Positions 50,355 through 60,142 are shown, counted from the stretch's first letter. The stretch: DNA of 64,000 nucleotides from Microbacterium aurugineum (GCF_023101205.1 NZ_CP078078.1:3047411-3111410); one strand, 5' to 3'. Translations and numbers: made by a program. The notes: generated by a model not told the origin, from the letters alone.

Positions 50355-51124
50355 CCGTCCGGCTCCGCGGGGCGGGGCTCACGGTGCGCGTCGGCGAAGG
50401 GCGGACGATCCTCGACGATGCGTCCATCGACATCCACAGCGGAGAGATCCACGCCCTCGTCGGGCCGAACGGTGCGGGCAAGTCCACGCTGTTCGGAGTC
50501 CTCGCCGGAGACGTCACCGCGCACGCGGGCACGGTGGAGCTCGATGGCCGGCCCCTCGACCGGGTCACACCGCGCATGCTCGCCCGGCAGCGTGCCGTGC
50601 TCCTGCAGGAGAACACCGTCACGTTCCCCTTCAGCGCAGAGCAGGTCGTGCGGATGGGCCGGACCCCCTGGGCGCGCACGCCCGCGGCCGAGGAAGACGA
50701 CGATCTGGTGTCCTCCGCGATGGCGCAGACCGAGGTGACGGCACTCCGTGCGCGCGCGGTGCCGTCGCTGTCGGGAGGTGAGCGCGCCCGGGTCGCCCTC
50801 GCCCGCGTGATCGCCCAGAGCACCGGCATCCTGTTGCTCGACGAGCCGACCGCGGCGCTCGACCTGAAGCACCACGAAGACGTCATGCGGCTGATCCGGA
50901 CGCGTGCGGACGCCGGGATCGCGGTGGCCATCGTGCTGCACGATCTCAATGCCGCGCTCGCGCACGCCGACCGCGTGACGCTCCTCGCCGACGGGCGGGT
51001 CGCCGCGACCGGCACGGCGTCCGAGGTGCTGAGCGCCGAGCGGATCGAGCAGGTCTACGGCCAGGCCGTCGATGTGTTCCCCCACCCCGCGACCGGGGTT
51101 CCGCTGGTCGTCGCGCGGCGCTGA
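50351..51124 (+). CDS. hmuV: Haem ABC transporter ATPase
   Basis: A 257-residue ATP-binding subunit. Walker A is GPNGAGKST, the signature is LSGGERARVALARV, and Walker B is ILLLDEPTAALD, with the switch histidine in VLHDLNAAL. The GTG at 50351 overlaps the hmuU stop by 4 bp and has GGGAGG at ideal spacing; an ATG six bases upstream sits too close to that site. It ends the haem import operon. A weak nested hairpin (GGGCCGG at 51140 with CCGGCCC at 51181) may terminate it. Confidence 0.95.
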   Translation: MTVRLRGAGLTVRVGEGRTILDDASIDIHSGEIHALVGPNGAGKSTLFGVLAGDVTAHAGTVELDGRPLDRVTPRMLARQRAVLLQENTVTFPFSAEQVVRMGRTPWARTPAAEEDDDLVSSAMAQTEVTALRARAVPSLSGGERARVALARVIAQSTGILLLDEPTAALDLKHHEDVMRLIRTRADAGIAVAIVLHDLNAALAHADRVTLLADGRVAATGTASEVLSAERIEQVYGQAVDVFPHPATGVPLVVARR

Positions 51125-51286
51125 TCCGCGGCGCGGCTAGGGCCGGATCGGCAGTCCCTTCGGGCGGACTCTCACCTTCGCCGGCCCCGACGGGTACCGG
51201 ATCTCGCTCCACGATCGCGCCTGAGCCGACTCCTGGGGTCGCCGACGCTACGCTGGAGGATCGCCCACGGGAGGATCAATATCGCC

Positions 51287-52063
51287 ATGCCGTCTGCATC
51301 CGACCTGCTCGACGTCGCCCTCGCGGCCGCCGCAGCTGGAGCCGATGTGCTCGCCGAGGCCGCCCGTGAACGCGATGCGTCGTCCGATCACCTCGGACTC
51401 CGCACGAAGGGGGCCTCGGGCGACGTGGTCACCGAGATCGACCTGCGTGCCGAACGCGCGATCCGCGCTGCCCTCGCCGCGCACCGCCCCGACGACGAGG
51501 TGTCCGGAGAGGAGTACGCGACCACCGGCTCCGGCTCCGCGCTCCGCTGGTCGATCGATCCCCTCGACGGCACCTCGAACTTCGTGCGCGGGCTGCCGCA
51601 CTACGGGTCCTCCGTCGCCGTACAGGATGTGCGCTCCGGCGCCTGGCTCGCCGGTGTGGTGCATGCTCCGGAGCTCGACCTCATCTACTCCGCGGGGGTG
51701 GGGCTGGGGGCATACCGGACATCGGGCGACACCCGTCGGCGGCTCCACGGACCAGCCGCCGGCGCGACACCGGTGCTTCTCGCCGTCGGATTCTCCTACG
51801 ACCCCGAGCAGCGGATACGGCAGCTCGCCGAGCTCCCGGCGCGCATGGCGGCGTTCACGGATCTGCGCAGTGTCGGCTCTGCCGCACTCGGACTGTGTCT
51901 GGTCGCGGAAGGCAGTGTCGACGCCTTCATCGAGACCGACCTGTACGAGTTCGACTGGGCAGCGGGAGCTCTGATCGCCGAAGAAGCAGGGGTCACCGTG
52001 AAGCGTCCGGCCACCATGCGGGGCGGAATCCTCGCGCACCCACCGCACCTACCGGTCGAATAG
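51287..52063 (+). CDS. Inositol monophosphatase-family phosphatase
   Basis: A 258-residue magnesium-dependent phosphatase. The metal-binding motifs are present: GEEY (about residue 72), SIDPLDGTSNFVRGLPHYG (about 86-104) and DWAAGALIAEEAG near residue 225, with GSAALGLCLVAEG between. Such enzymes hydrolyse inositol phosphates, histidinol phosphate or sugar phosphates. It is a single plus-strand gene with a possible TACGCT -10 at about 51247 and GGGAGGATC before the ATG. It converges with the kinase operon. Confidence 0.9.
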   Translation: MPSASDLLDVALAAAAAGADVLAEAARERDASSDHLGLRTKGASGDVVTEIDLRAERAIRAALAAHRPDDEVSGEEYATTGSGSALRWSIDPLDGTSNFVRGLPHYGSSVAVQDVRSGAWLAGVVHAPELDLIYSAGVGLGAYRTSGDTRRRLHGPAAGATPVLLAVGFSYDPEQRIRQLAELPARMAAFTDLRSVGSAALGLCLVAEGSVDAFIETDLYEFDWAAGALIAEEAGVTVKRPATMRGGILAHPPHLPVE

Positions 52064-52149
52064 GCGGCGCCGAAAGCCCGCGGGACTGCAGGAAACGGAC
52101 CTCGACGACCTCGGTGCTGCACGGCTCCGCGGAGTTCTCCTTCCGGCCC

Positions 52150-53829
52150 TCAGCTGGTGGCGCGCACGACTTCCTCGACGAAGCGCGCGACCGCGACAGA
52201 GCCGGGATCCGCATGACCCACTGAGCGCTCCTGCTGCCACCCCGCGCGACCACGTCGCGACTGCCAGCCCGCGCTCTCGGCGACCGCGGCGAGTGCCGCC
52301 GCCGATACTTCGGCGGCCCCCGCTCCGGCATCGAGCGCCTCGGCGATGGGGAGGAGCACATCGATCACGGTCTTGTCGCCGCGCGCAGCACCGCCCTGCG
52401 CGCCGATCCTCGTCGCTGCCGTCTGCACGACATCGACGAGACCCGCACGGTCGAGGTGAGCCCCCGGCGGGACGTGCTCCCCCGCCGCGATCAGGCCGCT
52501 TCCGATCAGAGCAGCGAACGTCGAGGGGTTCGCTGTGGCGAAGGCATCACCCGCCACGCGCAGGATGCTGCGTGCGTCGAGATCATCCGGGAGGCTGCGC
52601 AAGGCATCCGCCACTGCGGCACCACCGACGGCGACCGTGACGCCGAGGTCTCCGTCGCCGAGAGCGGCATCCAGGGCGCGGAGCTCTTCGCGGTGCCGCT
52701 CCATCTGCGGCAGTACAGCGAGCAGCAGATCGCGAAGAGCGCTGCGGGATCCGGCCAGGGTCACATCGACAGTGGCCGCTTCTTCGCCGACGGCGGTCGC
52801 GGTCGTGAGGACGTCCCCCACCGGCGCTGCCCCCTGTCGGAAGAACGGTGACCCGGCAGGGTCCTGCAGCAGCTCTTCCAGCTCGTCATCGAGCTGCATG
52901 ATCGACAGCGAGGCTCCGGCCATCTCCAGACTCGTGACGTACTCGCCGACCAGTCGGTAGCCGATGGCCACCCCGGCATCCGTCAGCGTGCGGTGCACTC
53001 GGCGGTACATCACGTACAGCTCCTCGAGCGGCGTCGAGCCAAGGCCGTTCACGAGCACGGCCACGCGCCGCCCCTCGGTGAGGTCGAGTTCGGTGCCGAT
53101 CTCGGTGAGGAACCGGTCGGTGATCGCATCCGCCGGCTCAAGAGGGCCGCGATGGCTGCCGCGCTCTCCGTGAATACCGACGCCGATCTCCATCTCCCCC
53201 TCGTCGAGCGTGAACGTCTCCTCACCCGCTGCAGGAAGCACGGTCGGCGACAGGCCGACGCCCATCGTCCGGGTCGCATCCGACGCCTTACGAGTGACGC
53301 GCTCGACCTCGTCGAGGGACGCACCGCGGTCGGCCATCGCCCCGGCGACCTTGTAGACGAGCACGAGTCCGGCGACACCGCGGCGAGACTCCGCGCGTTC
53401 ACGCGGCGCGGACTGGATGTCGTCCACCCCGAGCACCGTGCGCACCTCGATGCCCTCAGCGCGGCAGCGCTCGGCCGCGGTGTCGAAGTTCAGCACATCG
53501 CCACCGTAGTTGCCATACAGGTAAAGGAGCCCGGCGTCGGAGTGCACGGCCACCGAAGCCGCGTGGATCTGGGAGGAGCTCGGCGAGGAAAAGACGTTCC
53601 CCACGGCGACCGCCGAGCACAGCCCGCGCCCGACGTAGCCGAGGAAGAACGGCAGGTGTCCTGACCCGCCACCGGTGACGATGCCGACCCGGCCCGGCGC
53701 CGGCGCATCCGTACGCGCCAACGCCCGCCGATCTGCGGTGACGGCCCGCAGCTCATCGGGGTGGGCGAGAAGGATGCCCTCCAGCGTCTCGTCGACGAAC
53801 GCCTGAGGGTCGTTGAGGATCTTGCGCAT
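52150..53829 (-). CDS. Fused DhaK-DhaL dihydroxyacetone/erythrulose-type kinase
   Basis: A 559-residue ATP-dependent kinase joining the two Dha domains as in Citrobacter DHAK. The DhaK part has VTGGGSGHLPFFLGYVG and the substrate-binding histidine His220 in GVGIHGERG. The DhaL part starts near residue 370 and has ALGDGDLGVTVAVG and ALIGSGL; GGAARGDKTVIDVLLP completes the nucleotide site. The usual substrate is dihydroxyacetone, but relatives phosphorylate erythrulose. The ATG at 53829 lies 1 bp after the aminopeptidase stop. It is the last gene of the ABC-kinase operon from 61199. Confidence 0.93.
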   Translation of the reverse strand: MRKILNDPQAFVDETLEGILLAHPDELRAVTADRRALARTDAPAPGRVGIVTGGGSGHLPFFLGYVGRGLCSAVAVGNVFSSPSSSQIHAASVAVHSDAGLLYLYGNYGGDVLNFDTAAERCRAEGIEVRTVLGVDDIQSAPRERAESRRGVAGLVLVYKVAGAMADRGASLDEVERVTRKASDATRTMGVGLSPTVLPAAGEETFTLDEGEMEIGVGIHGERGSHRGPLEPADAITDRFLTEIGTELDLTEGRRVAVLVNGLGSTPLEELYVMYRRVHRTLTDAGVAIGYRLVGEYVTSLEMAGASLSIMQLDDELEELLQDPAGSPFFRQGAAPVGDVLTTATAVGEEAATVDVTLAGSRSALRDLLLAVLPQMERHREELRALDAALGDGDLGVTVAVGGAAVADALRSLPDDLDARSILRVAGDAFATANPSTFAALIGSGLIAAGEHVPPGAHLDRAGLVDVVQTAATRIGAQGGAARGDKTVIDVLLPIAEALDAGAGAAEVSAAALAAVAESAGWQSRRGRAGWQQERSVGHADPGSVAVARFVEEVVRATS

Positions 53830-53830
53830 G

Positions 53831-54904
53831 TCAGAACTCCTGTCCGGTGAGGATCGGATCGTATGTCGTGTGGTCGATGAGCACCCGCCCATCCGCTTCC
53901 AGCCGCCCCGACGAGCGGAGGTCCTTCACGATGTCCCAGTGAATGGCTGACTCGTTCCTACCGCCGCACTGCGGATAGGAGCGGCCGAGCGCGATGTGAA
54001 CGGTACCGAGGATCTTCTCGTCGATCAGCAGATCGCCGGTCATCGTCCGCACGTGCGGGTTCGTACCGATGCCGAGCTCGCCCACGCGGCGAGCGCCGTC
54101 GGCGTCGAGGATGCGCTCCACGAGGTCGAGACCCCGCGCCGCCGATACCCTCTCCACCTGCCCCTCGACGAACTCGAGCCGGAGGTCGGTGATCGTCGCC
54201 CCGCCGAACCAGAACGAGCCGGGGAAGGCGATGTGCCCGTCGACGCCGTCTTCCACCGGAGCGGTCGCGACCTCGCCGTCCGGAAGGTTCGCCTCGCCTG
54301 CGAACGGCACCCAGGTCCGCCCCCTGCAGTTCAGCCGCAGGTCGGTGTCCTCGTCGAGGATGTGCACGAGCGACGCGTTGTTCAACTCGGCGCAAAGACG
54401 ATCGAGGTGGGCTCGATGGACGGTCCAGTCCGCGAGGGTACCGGCGAAGAACTCCTCCTCCAGCTGCGCGCGCGGCACACCGATGAGCGCCGCCCACTCA
54501 GGAGTGGGGATACGAACGAGCGTCCACCGGGTGCCCTGCCAACGCGCGGTCGAGACGACCCCCTTGCCCTCGCGCTGCAGGCTGAGCCTGGTGCCGTCGA
54601 TCTCGTCGGCGGGCGGTTCCATGCCCCGGAAGGACACGTGCACGTCGGCCCACTGCATCGAAGCCAGTTCGAGCGGTGCGGCCTCGCGCAGCAGCGACGC
54701 ACTCGCGTGTTCGAGCGCGAACCGGTCGTATTTCTCCTCGACGAGCAGCACCTGCGGCATCCCGCCGCGGCGATACACCTCCTCCACGAAGGCATCCACC
54801 GCGTCGAGCACCGACGACGTCGTGGCGAACACCGAGACCTTCGTCCCCTCGCCGACCTCGTTCACCGCGGCCAGGTGCTCCGCCAGTTCTTGCCACCTGC
54901 TCAT
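53831..54904 (-). CDS. M29-family aminopeptidase
   Basis: A 357-residue metallo-aminopeptidase of the AmpS/PepS type. The metal ligands seem intact: AGEANLPDGEVATAPVE, a glutamate-bearing LVERIL...RVGELGIGTNP, TVHIALGRSYP and AIHWDIVKDL (the H-x-D motif). It releases N-terminal amino acids from short peptides. Its place is odd: it overlaps the FGGY kinase gene by one base and precedes the DhaK-DhaL gene by one base, so it is tightly coupled to sugar kinases. It may act on an amino-acid conjugate of the sugar, or have a changed function; both are guesses. Confidence 0.88.
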   Translation of the reverse strand: MSRWQELAEHLAAVNEVGEGTKVSVFATTSSVLDAVDAFVEEVYRRGGMPQVLLVEEKYDRFALEHASASLLREAAPLELASMQWADVHVSFRGMEPPADEIDGTRLSLQREGKGVVSTARWQGTRWTLVRIPTPEWAALIGVPRAQLEEEFFAGTLADWTVHRAHLDRLCAELNNASLVHILDEDTDLRLNCRGRTWVPFAGEANLPDGEVATAPVEDGVDGHIAFPGSFWFGGATITDLRLEFVEGQVERVSAARGLDLVERILDADGARRVGELGIGTNPHVRTMTGDLLIDEKILGTVHIALGRSYPQCGGRNESAIHWDIVKDLRSSGRLEADGRVLIDHTTYDPILTGQEF

Positions 54905-56391
54905 CAGTCCACCTCTCTCAGCGCGCGCAGGGCGCGGTACGTGTGCGGAAAACTCTCGTAGGCAGTCTGCAACCGGGAGGCGAGGCTCTCTTGGGGCGCG
55001 ACCTCCTCGGCGAAGGCGACCCAATCCGCCGCCTGCTCCTCCGTGACGACGTCGAGGCCGATCGCCGCGAGCATCGCGTCCCCGTAGGCGGCTCCCAAGG
55101 TCGCCGCCGTCCGTTGGCGCAGGCCCGTGAGGTCGCTGACCGTCTGCATCAGCACCTCGTTGTGTGTTCCGCCGCCGATCGCGACCACGCGTGGCTCGGC
55201 ATCGCCGCCTTCGAGCAGTGCAGAGACGGCGAGCGCGATCGACTGTCCGACTCCTTCGACGACAGCACGGGCGATCTCGGCCCGACCGGTCGAGAGCGTG
55301 AGACCGCTGAACGCGGCACGGGCAGCGGGGTCGTGCAGCGGTGTGCGCTCGCCGCTGAAGTGCGGCAGGTGCAGCACTCCGTTCGCGCCCGGCGGCGCGG
55401 AGCGGACGAGTTCCATCAGGCGCCCGAACATCGCGGCGTCGCCATCTCCGTGGTCGAGTCCGAGCAGGTCGGCGACCCATCGTGTCGCGGTGCCGGCCGT
55501 CGATGTGCCCGCGGCGAGGACGAAGCGACCCGGCAGTGCGAAGGGTGCGGCCCACAGACGCGGATCCGCGTGCGGCTGGTCGGTCACGCGTATGAAGTAG
55601 CCACTCGACCCATACATGAGCATCAGATCGTCGGCCGCAACGACCGAGGCCCCGACCGCTTCGGCGACGGCGTCCGTCGTGCCGACGAGCACCGGTGTGC
55701 CCTCGGGGATGCCGGTCACTGCAGCAGCCGCGGCGGTGACCGTGCCGGCGACGTCGGTCGACCATCCGAGACGGGGCAGGGTCTCCCGGCGGATGAGGTC
55801 GTCGATCCCGCCGAGGTCCCAGTCCAGCCGGGCCAGGTCGTAGCAGGGATGGAAGTAGCCGGCCGTCGCATGGTCGATCACGACCTCACCGGTCAGACGC
55901 GCGACGAGGTAACTCTGACTCGTGAGATACCACCGGGTGCGCCCGGCGACTTCGGGCTCGTTGCGCTCGACCCAGAGCATCTTCGGCCCCGCGGACTGGC
56001 TGGTCAACGCATTGCCCGCCCGGCGATAGATCTCGTCCCGTCCGAGTCGCGTCTCGAGGATGCCGATCTCCTCGGTCGCCCTGGTGTCGATCCCGTAGAG
56101 GATGGCGGGGCGGAGCGCACGCAGCTCGGAGTCCACGGGGAGCACACATGGGCCGATCGCGCTGCACGCCACCGCGGCGATCACGGCATCCGGTACTGCC
56201 CTCCGCAGCGTCGTGGCGACCTCGACGAGGTCGTGCCACCACACCGCATCCGCGTCCTGCTCGACCATTCCAGGTGCGGGCGTGCTGATGCCGTGCCTTG
56301 TGCGTGCCTCGGCGTGCACCCGCCCGGTGGCATCGACCAGCACGCCCTTGGTCTCGTACGTTCCGACATCGATGCCGAGGAACAGGTCCAT
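54904..56391 (-). CDS. FGGY-family carbohydrate kinase
   Basis: A 495-residue kinase of the actin-like ATPase fold. It begins LFLGIDVGTYETKGVLVD (phosphate-1 loop); the sugar-binding region has APGMVEQDADAVWW and LYGIDTRA; the second lobe has LVGTTDAVAEAVGASVV and VVAIGGGTHNEVLMQTVSD (adenosine motif). Substrates in this family include xylulose, erythritol, glycerol and autoinducer-2. Together with the RbsA-type importer and a DhaK-DhaL kinase, a four- or five-carbon sugar or polyol is likely; which one cannot be told. Confidence 0.92.
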   Translation of the reverse strand: MDLFLGIDVGTYETKGVLVDATGRVHAEARTRHGISTPAPGMVEQDADAVWWHDLVEVATTLRRAVPDAVIAAVACSAIGPCVLPVDSELRALRPAILYGIDTRATEEIGILETRLGRDEIYRRAGNALTSQSAGPKMLWVERNEPEVAGRTRWYLTSQSYLVARLTGEVVIDHATAGYFHPCYDLARLDWDLGGIDDLIRRETLPRLGWSTDVAGTVTAAAAAVTGIPEGTPVLVGTTDAVAEAVGASVVAADDLMLMYGSSGYFIRVTDQPHADPRLWAAPFALPGRFVLAAGTSTAGTATRWVADLLGLDHGDGDAAMFGRLMELVRSAPPGANGVLHLPHFSGERTPLHDPAARAAFSGLTLSTGRAEIARAVVEGVGQSIALAVSALLEGGDAEPRVVAIGGGTHNEVLMQTVSDLTGLRQRTAATLGAAYGDAMLAAIGLDVVTEEQAADWVAFAEEVAPQESLASRLQTAYESFPHTYRALRALREVD

Positions 56392-56415
56392 CAGAGTGCC
56401 TTTCGGATGCGGGAG

Positions 56416-57513
56416 TCAGGCCCGGGGAATCTCGGCGAGCGCGATCGTCTCGGTCTGACTGCTCGGCGCGCGACGCGGCCTTCGCCGGACCCTCACCTGA
56501 TCGAACACCATCACCGCGATCAGGATCACCCCTTGCGCGATCGCATACTCATATGCCGAGAGTCGGATGGCCGTGAAGCCGGACTGCACGACCTGCAGCA
56601 CAAGCGTCGCGAGGACCACGCCCGTGATGGTGGCGAATCCGCCGGTCGGGTTCGTCCCGCCGAGCACCGCGATCACGATCACGAGCAGCACATAGGAGGT
56701 GCCGTAGTCGGCGCTCGCGGTCGGGTTGCGGGACAGGAACACCAACCCGGCGATGCCGCCGAGCAGCCCCGTCGTCACATACGTGCCGTAGAGCACGCTC
56801 GTGCTGCGGATGCCGGAGTACATCGCCGCCGTGGGGTTCGCCCCCTGCAGCTGAGTGCGTCGCCCGAACGGTGTGCGGGAGATCAGCACCCCGATCAGCA
56901 CCGCCACCACGAGGAACTCGAGGAACAGGATAGGGATGCCGCCGACAGTCGCTTGCCCGACCGATGAGAGCACGGCCGGGGCACCGTAGAGCGTCTTCCC
57001 GCCTGTCCACACGATCGCGATCCCGTTGAAGATCTGCATCGTGGCGAGGGTCGCGAGGATCGGCGTGATGCCGACCGTCGCGATCAGGAAGCCGTTGACC
57101 GCACCCGCGAGAGCGCCGACCAGGACGCCGATGAGAGCGATGAACCCACCCAACGACTCCGCGGTCGCCGGATCACTGCTCGCGATGGCCGTGAACATGG
57201 TGCTGACCGTGATAGCCGACAGGTTCGCGATGGCGACCAGCGACAGGTCGATCCCGCCGGTGAGCATCGCAAGGGCCATCGCGATCGCGAGGATTCCGAC
57301 CTCGGGTGAGGCGACCATCATGTTCTGAAGATTGATCGGATTGAGGAAGACCCTCGGGTTGAGGATCGCGAAGAGTCCGAACGCAAGCACGAAGAGCACC
57401 AGCATCCGACCGATGCCACGATCCACGTGGATGCGACCAAGCAGCGAACGCACCGAGCGATCGACCTGGTCGTTCATCCGGGCGAGCTGCCCGGGAGGGG
57501 TCGACTGTGGCAT
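56416..57513 (-). CDS. RbsC-type sugar ABC transporter permease
   Basis: A 365-residue permease of the CUT2 class with about nine helices. Typical parts are GGIDLSLVAIANLSA, GAVNGFLIATVGITPILATL and VIAVLGGTNPTGGFATI. I start it at the ATG at 57513, with AAGGAG 5 bp upstream and the stop of the other permease just before it; the open frame extends to 57627 only as overlap. It forms the membrane channel with the permease at 57516-58544. Confidence 0.92.
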   Translation of the reverse strand: MPQSTPPGQLARMNDQVDRSVRSLLGRIHVDRGIGRMLVLFVLAFGLFAILNPRVFLNPINLQNMMVASPEVGILAIAMALAMLTGGIDLSLVAIANLSAITVSTMFTAIASSDPATAESLGGFIALIGVLVGALAGAVNGFLIATVGITPILATLATMQIFNGIAIVWTGGKTLYGAPAVLSSVGQATVGGIPILFLEFLVVAVLIGVLISRTPFGRRTQLQGANPTAAMYSGIRSTSVLYGTYVTTGLLGGIAGLVFLSRNPTASADYGTSYVLLVIVIAVLGGTNPTGGFATITGVVLATLVLQVVQSGFTAIRLSAYEYAIAQGVILIAVMVFDQVRVRRRPRRAPSSQTETIALAEIPRA

Positions 57514-57515
57514 GG

Positions 57516-58544
57516 TCACTCCTTCACCGTGTCGAGGACGAACGTCCGGCGGGAAGCGCGGCGGGCCATGACGGCCTGGATCCCGACGCCGATCACCAGG
57601 AGGAAGCCGACGGCGGCACGCTGCCACGCCGTCGGCACGCCCATCAGGATGAGACTGTTGTTGATGATCTGCACCAGCAGCACGCCGAGCACAGTGCCGG
57701 TGACGGTGCCGCGTCCACCGAAGATCGAGGCGCCGCCGAGCACGACGGCCGCGATCACGTCGAGCTCCGTGCCAACGAGGTCCTGCGGGTTGGCGCTGCG
57801 CCCGAGCACGACGTGGATGAGTCCGCCGATCGCGGCGACCGCCCCGACGAGCACGTAGAGCAGGATCTGCAGGCGCACCACGGGGAAGCCCGCCCGGCGA
57901 GCCCCTTCCAGGTCGCCGCCCATCGCGTAGATGCCGCGGCCGAACATCGTGCGCCGCAACAGGAATGCGGCACCGATCACCAGCAGCACGACCGGCACGA
58001 TAAGCATCGGCAGGTAGGCGCGAGTCGACTCGATCGAGATGAGGTTCGCGGTCGACAGCCAGGAGATGCCGTTCGGCAGCTCAGCCATGTATCGTGAGCC
58101 GATGTAGGCGAGCAGCACACCCTTGAAGATGCCCTGCGTCGCGAGCGTGACGATCAGGGTCGGCAGCCGGAACCTCGCGATCACGATGCCGTTGACGAAG
58201 CCGAGAGCTCCGCCGATCACAATTGCGAAGGCGAGGATGCCGATCAGCCCGAAGTCGAGCCTCTCACCCTGCGCGAGAGACACGGTCGTGTAGGCCGCGA
58301 AGATGCCGATGGCTGCGAACGAGACGTCGATACCGCCGGAGATGATCACGAGGAGCACCGCAAGCGCGAAGACCATCGGCACCAGAGCAGAGCGCAGGAT
58401 CGAGAAGAGCGTGTGCACACTGAGGAAGGCGGGGTTCACGGCGCACATCACGATCACCAGGACCACGATGATGCTCGCCAGCACCAGCTCGTTCGACATG
58501 CGCCCGATGCGGGGAAGGCGGATGCGGGTGTCGGTGGCGCTCAC
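57516..58544 (-). CDS. RbsC-type sugar ABC transporter permease
   Basis: A 342-residue CUT2 permease. It has GGIDVSFAAIGIFAAYTT, GFVNGIVIARFRLPTLIVTLATQG and VVLGGASIFGGRGTVTGT, the equivalents of the ribose permease motifs. It overlaps the ATPase gene by 4 bp and is followed by a second permease 2 bp later. Two different permease subunits suggest a heterodimer, as in the Lsr and Rha systems. Confidence 0.92.
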   Translation of the reverse strand: MSATDTRIRLPRIGRMSNELVLASIIVVLVIVMCAVNPAFLSVHTLFSILRSALVPMVFALAVLLVIISGGIDVSFAAIGIFAAYTTVSLAQGERLDFGLIGILAFAIVIGGALGFVNGIVIARFRLPTLIVTLATQGIFKGVLLAYIGSRYMAELPNGISWLSTANLISIESTRAYLPMLIVPVVLLVIGAAFLLRRTMFGRGIYAMGGDLEGARRAGFPVVRLQILLYVLVGAVAAIGGLIHVVLGRSANPQDLVGTELDVIAAVVLGGASIFGGRGTVTGTVLGVLLVQIINNSLILMGVPTAWQRAAVGFLLVIGVGIQAVMARRASRRTFVLDTVKE

Positions 58545-60100
58545 GCGGCCATCACCTCCTGGATTCGGGGCGCGGCGATCTCGTCGCCCGCCAGCCGCGA
58601 CACGATCTCGCCGCGGCGGACCACGAGTACGCGGTTGCAGAGGGAGACGAGTTCGGGAACATCGTCGGAGATCATGAGCACACCCATCCCGTCACGCGCG
58701 GCCTCGCGGAGGATCTGCAGGATCTCCTCCTTTGAACCCACGTCGACGCCGACCGTCGGTCCGTTCAGGATCAGCACTCGCGGTTTGGTCGCGAGCCACT
58801 TGGCCAGCACGACGCGCTGCGCGTTGCCGCCGGACAGCGACCGCACGGGCGCTTCAACGCTGGAGGCCTTGATACGCAGGCGGGAGAAGAGACGCGAGAT
58901 GGTCTCAGCCGTGCGCTTGCGGCTGAGAAGCACCTTGCCGACCGCGTGCTCGCTCAGGGAGCCCGCGATGATGTTGTCGGAGATCGACTTGTCGAGGAAC
59001 AGGCCCTGTGTGAGCCGGTCCTCGGGCACGTAACCGATGCCAGCGTCGACGGAAGCCCGGATGCTCCCCGGCCGCACGGTGCGCCCGCCGACGGTGACGG
59101 TGCCGGATCGGGGGGTCAACAGCCCGAACAATGCGTCGGCGATCTCGCCGCGACCTGATCCGAGAAGCCCGGTGAGACCGAGTATCTCGCCCGGCTGCAG
59201 GTCGAACGAGACATCCGTGAAGGCGCCCGGAAGATCGAGGTGCTCGACGCGCAGCAACGGTTCGACGTCGTCATCGACCTCGACGACGACCCGGGAGTCG
59301 TCGACCTCACGACCTGTCATGGCGTGAGTGAGGGAGGCGACGTCGAACTCGTCGGCCGGGCCGCTCGCGACCAGGCGCCCGGAGCGCAGCACCGTGATGT
59401 CCTGAGACACCTGCAGGACTTCGTCGAGCTTGTGGCTGACGAACACCAGGGCGACACCGCGCTGCTGCAACCTCCGCACGAGGGCGAACAACCGCTCGAC
59501 CTCGGAGTGCGTGAGCGCCGTCGTGGGCTCGTCCATGAAGATGACTCTGGCGTCCTGCACGAGCGCGCGGCAGATCGCGGTGAGCTGACGGTCGGCGACG
59601 GAGAGTCGTTCGACGTCGGAATCGAGGTCGAGACTCAGCCCCAGTTCCTCGACGATGCGCTGCGCCTCGGGCCGGCGCTTCTTCGCGCTGTAGAGCTTGC
59701 GTCGCGCGGCGATCGCGGCCGGGAGCACGATGTTCTCGGCCACGGTCAAGTTGGGGAAGAGCGAGAAGTCCTGGTAGATGACCTGGATGCCCGCACGGAG
59801 GGCCTGCGTCGGCGAGAGGTGTGCGAGCGGTTCGCCATCCAGCAGGATCTCGCCCGCCTCCGGCTTCTCGACGCCGCTGATGATCTTGATCAGCGTGGAC
59901 TTGCCGCACCCGTTCTCGCCCGCCAGGCAGTGCACCCGTCCGGGGTGGAGGGTGATGGCGACGTCGTCGAGGGCGACGACCCCGCCGAAGACCTTCCGCA
60001 CCCCCCTGACCTCGAGAACGGGCCTGGCCCCGCGAACGGAGTCGACCTGAGGAGAAGCGGGCCCCGTTCCGGGCGTCGGCTGCGCCTGTTCTGCGTTCAT
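58541..60100 (-). CDS. RbsA-type sugar ABC transporter ATPase (double domain)
   Basis: A 519-residue protein with two ATPase domains. The first has Walker A GENGCGKSTLIK, a degenerate signature LSVADRQLTAICRAL and VIFMDEPTTALT. The second, after about residue 275, has a degenerate Walker A (GLLGSGRGEIADALFG) but an intact LSGGNAQRVVLAKWLA signature. This asymmetry is normal for RbsA-type proteins. GGAGG lies 8 bp before the ATG at 60100. It powers import with the two permeases downstream and the lipoprotein upstream. Confidence 0.94.
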   Translation of the reverse strand: MNAEQAQPTPGTGPASPQVDSVRGARPVLEVRGVRKVFGGVVALDDVAITLHPGRVHCLAGENGCGKSTLIKIISGVEKPEAGEILLDGEPLAHLSPTQALRAGIQVIYQDFSLFPNLTVAENIVLPAAIAARRKLYSAKKRRPEAQRIVEELGLSLDLDSDVERLSVADRQLTAICRALVQDARVIFMDEPTTALTHSEVERLFALVRRLQQRGVALVFVSHKLDEVLQVSQDITVLRSGRLVASGPADEFDVASLTHAMTGREVDDSRVVVEVDDDVEPLLRVEHLDLPGAFTDVSFDLQPGEILGLTGLLGSGRGEIADALFGLLTPRSGTVTVGGRTVRPGSIRASVDAGIGYVPEDRLTQGLFLDKSISDNIIAGSLSEHAVGKVLLSRKRTAETISRLFSRLRIKASSVEAPVRSLSGGNAQRVVLAKWLATKPRVLILNGPTVGVDVGSKEEILQILREAARDGMGVLMISDDVPELVSLCNRVLVVRRGEIVSRLAGDEIAAPRIQEVMAA

Positions 60101-60112
60101 GTTCTTCCTCCG

Positions 60113-60142
60113 GGGCGGGGCCGCGCGCTGGCGACCCCGCCC
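60113..60142 (-). terminator. Intercistronic hairpin before the RbsA-type gene
   Basis: GGGCGGGG (60113-60120) pairs with CCCCGCCC (60135-60142). It lies 22 bp after the binding-protein stop and abuts the ribosome binding site of the ATPase gene. It probably attenuates downstream expression relative to the binding protein. Confidence 0.6.

Noticed and set aside
51138..51187. Nested weak hairpin after hmuV
   Set aside because: A 7-bp outer stem with a 34-base interior is too weak to list as a terminator with confidence; mentioned only under hmuV.
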